Under the pieces are notes generated by a model. The model worked only from the letters and a program-made list of their open reading frames with translations. It ran no database searches and was not told where the DNA came from. The position numbers and the translations under genes were made by a program. Positions 22,107 to 26,891 of a stretch of 26,891 nt of DNA are shown in pieces. Position 1 is the stretch's first letter. Each line of letters starts with the position of its first letter. Source of the DNA: CALWOS01 sp963595735 (GTDB taxonomy: Bacteria > Bacillota > Clostridia > Oscillospirales > Oscillospiraceae); NCBI GenBank assembly GCA_963595735.1, contig CAVBJJ010000026.1, positions 1 through 26,891 on the forward strand, in the 5' to 3' direction.

Positions 22107-22126
22107 CAGTTAGCGAACGCTAATTG
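22107..22126. promoter_or_regulatory. Palindrome 2, related candidate operator
   Basis: CAGTTAGC-GAAC-GCTAATTG is a palindrome with one mismatched pair. It repeats AGTTAGC-N4-GCTAA of palindrome 1, 94 nt downstream centre to centre, and shares the following CAAAAAATTC. Same reasoning and caution as palindrome 1. Confidence 0.45.
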
Positions 22127-22249
22127 CAAAAAATTCCCGGGAAAGAGAGGAGGTGCAGGGGGAAAGAACGCATTTTCCTGTAGAAAGCCCGCCCCAAACA
22201 GGGCAGGCAAGGGAAGGATCCATATTATTATATTTTGTAAGGAGGCATT

Positions 22250-25200
22250 ATGAAGCATAAACACGGGAAAAGCAAGCTTCTGGCGGTTTTGCTGGCGTTT
22301 GTTATGGTCTTTTCGCTGTTTTCCACAGCGCTGGCGGCAAGTGTGGACAGCAGCTATACGCCGGGAAGCTATACCGGAAGCGCAGAGGGCTTTGGCGGTA
22401 CTGTCACCGTCACGGTGACCCTTGCCAAGCAAAGTGATGCGATCGTAATTTCCGATATTACGGCGATCGGGCAAAAGGAAAGCTCGGAGCAGTGGAGCAA
22501 GGCCATCACCGTTCTGGAGGAGATCAAAAAGCAGAACGGCACCACCGGCGTGGACACCGTCTCCGGGGCGACCCGCAGTTCCGGCGCCATTTTGACGGCC
22601 ACGGAGAATGCGCTGGAAAAAGCCGGCTCTACCCTCGGCGGCAGCGGCACGGAGCGGGATCCCTATCGGATCGGCTCCGCGGCGCAACTGGCTGCCTTTG
22701 CGGCGGCAGTGGACGGCGGAGACAGCTATGAGGGAAAATATGTTGTCCTCACCGGGGACATTGACCTCTCCTCCATCGCCAACTGGAACCCCATCGGCGC
22801 AGAGGGCAGCAGCGGCACTTTCTTCCGCGGCGCCTTTGACGGCCGGGGCTATACCATCAGCGGTCTGACCATCGCGGCCAATGTGACCTCCGGGGAGAGC
22901 AACCAGGGTCTGTTCTCTACCCTGGGCAACCAGGCTGTGGTGAAAAACCTGCATGTGACCGGCGCCAACATCGCGGTGACCAACAGCGGAGATAAGGTCC
23001 GCGCAGGTGTGATCGCAGGCGGCACGGAAAAGACAGCGACCTCCGGACATAGCAATATCGGCACCCGGATCGACAGCTGCTCCGCCACCGGCACGGTCTC
23101 TGCCACCTCCACCAACGACAAGCTGACCTACGCCGGTGGCATTGCTGCCAGCGGGGATATCGGCACGGCCATCACCAACTGCTGGACGGATGTGAAGGTC
23201 AGCGCGGTGGCCAAGCCGATCAGCAACAAGAACAGCATGGCGGGCGGCATCATCGGCAACAGCGGCAACTATGTCGTGATCGCCAACTGCGCCGCCTTTG
23301 GAACCGTGTATGCGGCGTCCCCCTCCTCCACCAACTTTGGCGGCATGGCGGGCGGCATCGTTGGCATGATGGCCGGCAAGCAGTATAACGCCTATGCCAC
23401 CGGAGATATCACCGTCGGCAACGGCGGCTCGACGCACACCTGGATCGGTGCGCTGGACGGCCAAGTGACCTCCAGCGGTATGACAAAGGACAGCAGCGGC
23501 GCTTATGTGTATCCTGCGCAGGGCGCATTCCGTCTGGGCAATTACTATGCCAGCGATGCGGTGCTCAAGATGGAAGTGTACAAGAACAACGGCGCCGAGC
23601 TGGACACGACAAAGACGATCACCCCGACCGTGGATCGCGGCTTTTCGAGCACGCTGAGCTCTGTGGATAAGGCGATGGTCTCTGTGGCTATGACCAAGCA
23701 GGACATGGCCGACACGGCGTTTGCGGAAACGCTCAATGGTAACATTCAGGAGATCAACGGCGTTTTGGCGGCCTATGGCATCACCGGTATCGCCCTGCGG
23801 GAGTGGCAGGTCGAAAACGAAAAGGTGCTGCCCACCGGCAGCGTCTGGGTCAGCGGCGAGATCGACGCGGGCATCTTTGATTCCGGCGACGGTACCGAGG
23901 AAAACCCTTATCTGATCAAGACCGAGGCGCAGCTGCGCGCCTTTGCCGCGTCCATGAACAGCAAGATCGATTATACCGGCAAATATGTTGCGCTGGGTGC
24001 GGATTTGCGCCTGAGCGAAGACAGCTGGACGCCCATCGGCGGCAGCCAGTATCTGTTCAACGGTACCTTTGACGGCTGCGGACACAGCATTTCCGGAATG
24101 CGTCTCGGCACGGCGGAGCAGCCCTATGCACTGGATCGGGAAAATCTCTATATCGGCCTGTTCGGCGTTCTGGGTCCCAAGGCTCTGGTGAAGCAGGTAA
24201 ACCTGAACGATGTGGCGTTTTATACCAGCTACGAGGCCACCGCTTACCTGGGCGGTATTGCAGGCGTGACCCAGGGCGTGACAAGCAACGGGAACTATAC
24301 CGGCGCTGTCATTGACAGCTGCCATGTTTCCGGTGTGCTGTCCCTGACCAGCACCAAGGGCAACCAGTTCGTGGGCGGCCTGGTCGGTATGCAGTATAAG
24401 GGCGCCATCATCAACAGCAGCGCCCAGGGCAGCATGAGCGGCGTTGTCACGGCAGGTGATCTGGCGGAAGTCGGCGGTCTGGTCGGCTTGAATAACCGCG
24501 GCCTGGTGGCAAATTGCTGGGCGGACGCCACGGTGTACGGCTCTGGCAGCCGGGAAGACGGCAATGAGGGCATGGCGGTGGTCAGCAATCTGATCGCCTG
24601 CAACGCCGGTGCGCAGGTCAACTGCTATGGCTCCGGCGATGTGACCACCAAGGAGCATTCGACCTATGCCGGCATGGTCTCCGGCTGGGTCACGGGAATC
24701 GGCAAGAGCTATACCTGCTGGTACGATCTGGACAGCACCATGATCGTGGGCAAGGATACCGACAACCCTCTGACGGTAAAGCCCGTGGAGTCCATCGGAA
24801 CCAAGGTGGCCTCCGGCGTCAATGACGAGGGAGACGCCTACACCGGCGGTCTGGTGGACAAGATGACCGGGTATTCCGCCGCGGGCTATGCCGCCCTGGC
24901 GGAAAGCCTGAACGGCACCTTTGCGGCTTTCCCCATTGATATCACCCTCTTTGGCCTGGAGAACACGGCGTTGAAGAACTGGGTCTATGACGCGGCAAGC
25001 AAGCAGGTCACCTTCGGCGACACCAAGAGCAGCGTGACCTATGTCCAGCCTGCCTGCGAAAAGGTGGAAAAGCCGGAGCAGAAGATGCAGGACGGCACCT
25101 GGTACGGCCGGGATGCCGACAAGACCACCGTGGTGAAGATCACCGTGGTGGACGGCGCCATCACCAAAACGGAGGTGCTCTCCGGCGCGGATTCCGGCAC

Positions 25201-26891
25201 GGCCTATGAGGCGGCGCTGGACAAGGCGGAGTACAAAGCCATCTATGGCGATTTCTCCCATTATGAGGCAGCGGATCCCAGCCGCTTTGCCGGCGGCTCC
25301 GGTACGGAGCAGGATCCCTACCGCATTGCCAACGCAGAGCAGCTGCGCTATCTCTCCAGCTCCATCAATGCGGATGTGGACTGGAGCGGGAAGTACTTCA
25401 AGCAGACGGCAAACATCACCCTGACGGGCGAGTGGCAGCCCATCGGCTGGGCGCTGAACGGCGAGGTCAACGGAAAAAAGACCGCCATTTGCGCCTATCC
25501 CTTCCGGGGCAACTATGACGGCGGAGACTTTACCATCTCCGGCCTGCGCATCGGCAGCGAGGCAGCCCCCGCAGATCAGATGGCCTCCGGCCTCTTCGGT
25601 CTGACGGCCGGCGCGTATTCCACCAATGACCAGCCGAGCGGCGGAGAGCAGGTCGTGCGGCTTTCCAATATCCACCTGCAGGATGTTGCAATTTCCGTTG
25701 CAACGCGCTACGAGACCTTTACCGGCGGTCTGGTGGGCAGCGGTCAAACGGGCGTTTATATTGACAATTGCTCCGTCACCGGTAAAATCAGCGTGGAAAC
25801 CACGGAGAGCTTTGCCCGGGCAGGCGGACTGGCCGCCAGCGTGCTGCGCGGCGCGGTGACCAACAGCTGGGCAGATGTGGAGATCACGGCGGAAACGGAT
25901 ACCAGCCATGTCTATGCCGGCGGATTCTATGGCATGGATAACCGTGTTACCACCATCAACTGCTATTCTCTGGGCAGCGTGACCGGCAATTCCGCAAACA
26001 ACAACAAGGTACACATCGGCGGATTTGCGGGACAGGCCGGCGGCATACACATCAACTGCTATGCTAAGGGTGATGCGGTCTCGGAGAAAACCACCACGGA
26101 TGTGGGTATCTTCAGCGGCCGTTCCAGTGGTATCAACATCGACTACCATTGCTATTACAACACGGAAGCCACGCTCCGACAGGGCGACACCACCGTTGTG
26201 CCCGCTGCGGCTGTTGGTGTGGTGACGACCAATGCAACGGAAGTGGATGTGACCGGCAAGACAAAGGCGGAGCTGGCCGATTCGGCCTTTGCCGCCCTTC
26301 TGAACAGCAACAGCGCAAGCAGCGCCATGGCAAGCACGGTGGCAGAGATCAACCAGCTTCTTGCCAATCCCGGCAGCGGGCTTGCGCAGGCCAATTACTA
26401 CACCGGCACAGCGCTTTCCGCCTGGACGGCTAAAAACGGCGTTGTGACCTTTGGCAAGACCTCCACCGGCGGCGGTGGAAGTGGCGGCGGAAGCGGAAGC
26501 TCCACCTATGCCGTCACCGTGCAGGCCGCGGAGCACGGCAGCGTGACGGCCAGCCACAAGAGCGCGGCCTCCGGCACGGTCGTTACTCTGCAGCCTGCAC
26601 CGGATGCGGGCTATGCCCTGGAGAAGCTGACCGTAACGGACAGCAAGGGGCAGGAGCTCAAGCTCGACCAGGAAAACGGCAAGTATACCTTCACCATGCC
26701 CAACAGCGCGGTCAAGGTGACTGCCGTGTTCCAGGCAGCACAGACCTCCGAAAATCCCTTTGTGGATGTGACAAAGTCGGCATATTACTATGATGCGGTT
26801 TTGTGGGCAAAGGAAAAGGGCGTGACCGGCGGCACAGACGCCACGCACTTCAGCCCGGAGGAGGCTTGCACCCGCGCCCAGATCGTCACCT
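22250..26891 (+). CDS. Large secreted FMN-binding, GLUG-repeat, SLH-anchored surface protein (partial)
   Basis: At least 1,547 residues are present; the gene runs off the window. Order: signal peptide (1 to about 30, ending ALAA); FMN-binding domain (about 34-122) with DTVSGAT, whose T108 is the expected flavin attachment site; three beta-helix blocks of GLUG type beginning at about 130, 545 and 1015, each opening with GxGTExxPYxI and FDGxxxSISGM/L-like turns; a second FMN-binding-like segment (about 946-1005, DGTWYGRDADKTT) lacking SGAT; a Gly/Ser linker (about 1404-1418); a beta-repeat domain (about 1418-1495, ending FTMPNSAVKVTAVF); and the start of an SLH domain (from about 1501, NPFVDVTKSAYYYDAVLWA). 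The ATG at 22250 has AAGGAGG. A wall- or S-layer-bound flavin redox role is inferred; adhesion is the main alternative. Confidence 0.93.
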   Translation, partial: MKHKHGKSKLLAVLLAFVMVFSLFSTALAASVDSSYTPGSYTGSAEGFGGTVTVTVTLAKQSDAIVISDITAIGQKESSEQWSKAITVLEEIKKQNGTTGVDTVSGATRSSGAILTATENALEKAGSTLGGSGTERDPYRIGSAAQLAAFAAAVDGGDSYEGKYVVLTGDIDLSSIANWNPIGAEGSSGTFFRGAFDGRGYTISGLTIAANVTSGESNQGLFSTLGNQAVVKNLHVTGANIAVTNSGDKVRAGVIAGGTEKTATSGHSNIGTRIDSCSATGTVSATSTNDKLTYAGGIAASGDIGTAITNCWTDVKVSAVAKPISNKNSMAGGIIGNSGNYVVIANCAAFGTVYAASPSSTNFGGMAGGIVGMMAGKQYNAYATGDITVGNGGSTHTWIGALDGQVTSSGMTKDSSGAYVYPAQGAFRLGNYYASDAVLKMEVYKNNGAELDTTKTITPTVDRGFSSTLSSVDKAMVSVAMTKQDMADTAFAETLNGNIQEINGVLAAYGITGIALREWQVENEKVLPTGSVWVSGEIDAGIFDSGDGTEENPYLIKTEAQLRAFAASMNSKIDYTGKYVALGADLRLSEDSWTPIGGSQYLFNGTFDGCGHSISGMRLGTAEQPYALDRENLYIGLFGVLGPKALVKQVNLNDVAFYTSYEATAYLGGIAGVTQGVTSNGNYTGAVIDSCHVSGVLSLTSTKGNQFVGGLVGMQYKGAIINSSAQGSMSGVVTAGDLAEVGGLVGLNNRGLVANCWADATVYGSGSREDGNEGMAVVSNLIACNAGAQVNCYGSGDVTTKEHSTYAGMVSGWVTGIGKSYTCWYDLDSTMIVGKDTDNPLTVKPVESIGTKVASGVNDEGDAYTGGLVDKMTGYSAAGYAALAESLNGTFAAFPIDITLFGLENTALKNWVYDAASKQVTFGDTKSSVTYVQPACEKVEKPEQKMQDGTWYGRDADKTTVVKITVVDGAITKTEVLSGADSGTAYEAALDKAEYKAIYGDFSHYEAADPSRFAGGSGTEQDPYRIANAEQLRYLSSSINADVDWSGKYFKQTANITLTGEWQPIGWALNGEVNGKKTAICAYPFRGNYDGGDFTISGLRIGSEAAPADQMASGLFGLTAGAYSTNDQPSGGEQVVRLSNIHLQDVAISVATRYETFTGGLVGSGQTGVYIDNCSVTGKISVETTESFARAGGLAASVLRGAVTNSWADVEITAETDTSHVYAGGFYGMDNRVTTINCYSLGSVTGNSANNNKVHIGGFAGQAGGIHINCYAKGDAVSEKTTTDVGIFSGRSSGINIDYHCYYNTEATLRQGDTTVVPAAAVGVVTTNATEVDVTGKTKAELADSAFAALLNSNSASSAMASTVAEINQLLANPGSGLAQANYYTGTALSAWTAKNGVVTFGKTSTGGGGSGGGSGSSTYAVTVQAAEHGSVTASHKSAASGTVVTLQPAPDAGYALEKLTVTDSKGQELKLDQENGKYTFTMPNSAVKVTAVFQAAQTSENPFVDVTKSAYYYDAVLWAKEKGVTGGTDATHFSPEEACTRAQIVT

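Larger units (their letters stand above)
21958..22249 (+). promoter_or_regulatory. Long leader of the surface-protein gene
   Basis: The stretch between promoter and start codon has no convincing gene. It carries two TTAGC-N4-GCTAA palindromes (22015-22030 and 22107-22126), each followed by CAAAAAATTC, then a purine-rich stretch (GAGAGGAGGTGCAGGGGG, about 22144-22161), a weak GCCC/GGGC dyad and the ribosome site AAGGAGG (22239-22245). No known riboswitch family was recognised. Confidence 0.6.

Noticed and set aside
22037..22123. A 28-codon ORF in the leader, ending within palindrome 2
   Set aside because: It has no ribosome site and its stop codon falls inside the palindrome by chance of the GCTAA motif. 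It could be reconsidered if ribosome profiling shows use.
22016..26848. Very long open reading frame on the minus strand (over 1,600 codons) opposite the surface-protein gene
   Set aside because: It lacks a ribosome site and shows no recognisable domain, while the plus strand has a signal peptide, FMN, GLUG and SLH domains. It is a by-product of GC-rich codons in repetitive sequence.

Overview
The window reads as chromosome of a GC-rich, spore-forming Gram-positive anaerobe of the class Clostridia, most likely a gut Oscillospiraceae/Ruminococcaceae-type bacterium. This is inferred from the sporulation genes (spmA, spmB, spoIID), a small clostridial 2[4Fe-4S] ferredoxin, the WalRK (YycFG) cell-wall cluster, an S-layer-homology (SLH) surface protein, strong AGGAGG ribosome sites, and an intergenic inverted-repeat element of a kind I recall from gut Clostridia. 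No rRNA, tRNA, CRISPR array or transposase was seen.

Layout. 126-2980 (minus): an SDR oxidoreductase, the spore-maturation pair spmB/spmA, and an unknown polytopic membrane protein. 3099-4094 (plus): spoIID, whose 3' end overlaps that of a convergent ClpC-type ATPase gene (4051-6318, minus). 6612-6782 (plus): ferredoxin and terminator. 6783-7266: a non-coding stretch with a MITE-like inverted-repeat element, a 37-bp palindrome and a second copy of the ferredoxin terminator stem. 7267-9337 (plus): a translation/transcription-maintenance operon, trmN6-like methyltransferase, rsmI and greA. 9524-14311 (plus): nudF-type NUDIX hydrolase, walR, walK, yycH-like and yycI-like. 14552-19326 (plus): murA, walJ, rlmH, a zinc-ribbon/DUF2007-like protein and a phosphoglucomutase. 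Most genes in these runs overlap or nearly touch, and clear hairpin terminators close each unit. 19499-21751 (minus): a MATE transporter, an HxlR-family regulator and a PPOX-fold flavoprotein. 22250 to the window end (plus): a very large secreted protein, cut by the window edge.

How the genes fit together. The middle third is the conserved WalRK cell-envelope control locus (walR-walK-yycH-yycI-...-walJ-rlmH). Here murA, the first committed enzyme of peptidoglycan synthesis, sits between yycI and walJ, and a sugar-phosphate mutase follows, so wall sensing and precursor supply are physically linked.

The least ordinary part is the right-hand end. The large exported protein combines an FMN-binding domain carrying the covalent flavinylation motif SGAT, three GLUG-type beta-helix blocks, a second degenerate FMN-binding-like segment, a beta-repeat domain and an SLH anchor. 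It has a near-consensus sigma-A promoter and a leader of about 290 nt with two TTAGC-N4-GCTAA palindromes that resemble metalloregulator (DtxR/IdeR-type) operators. I propose a cell-surface, flavin-carrying redox protein, possibly iron-responsive. The domains are read from sequence; the role is inference.
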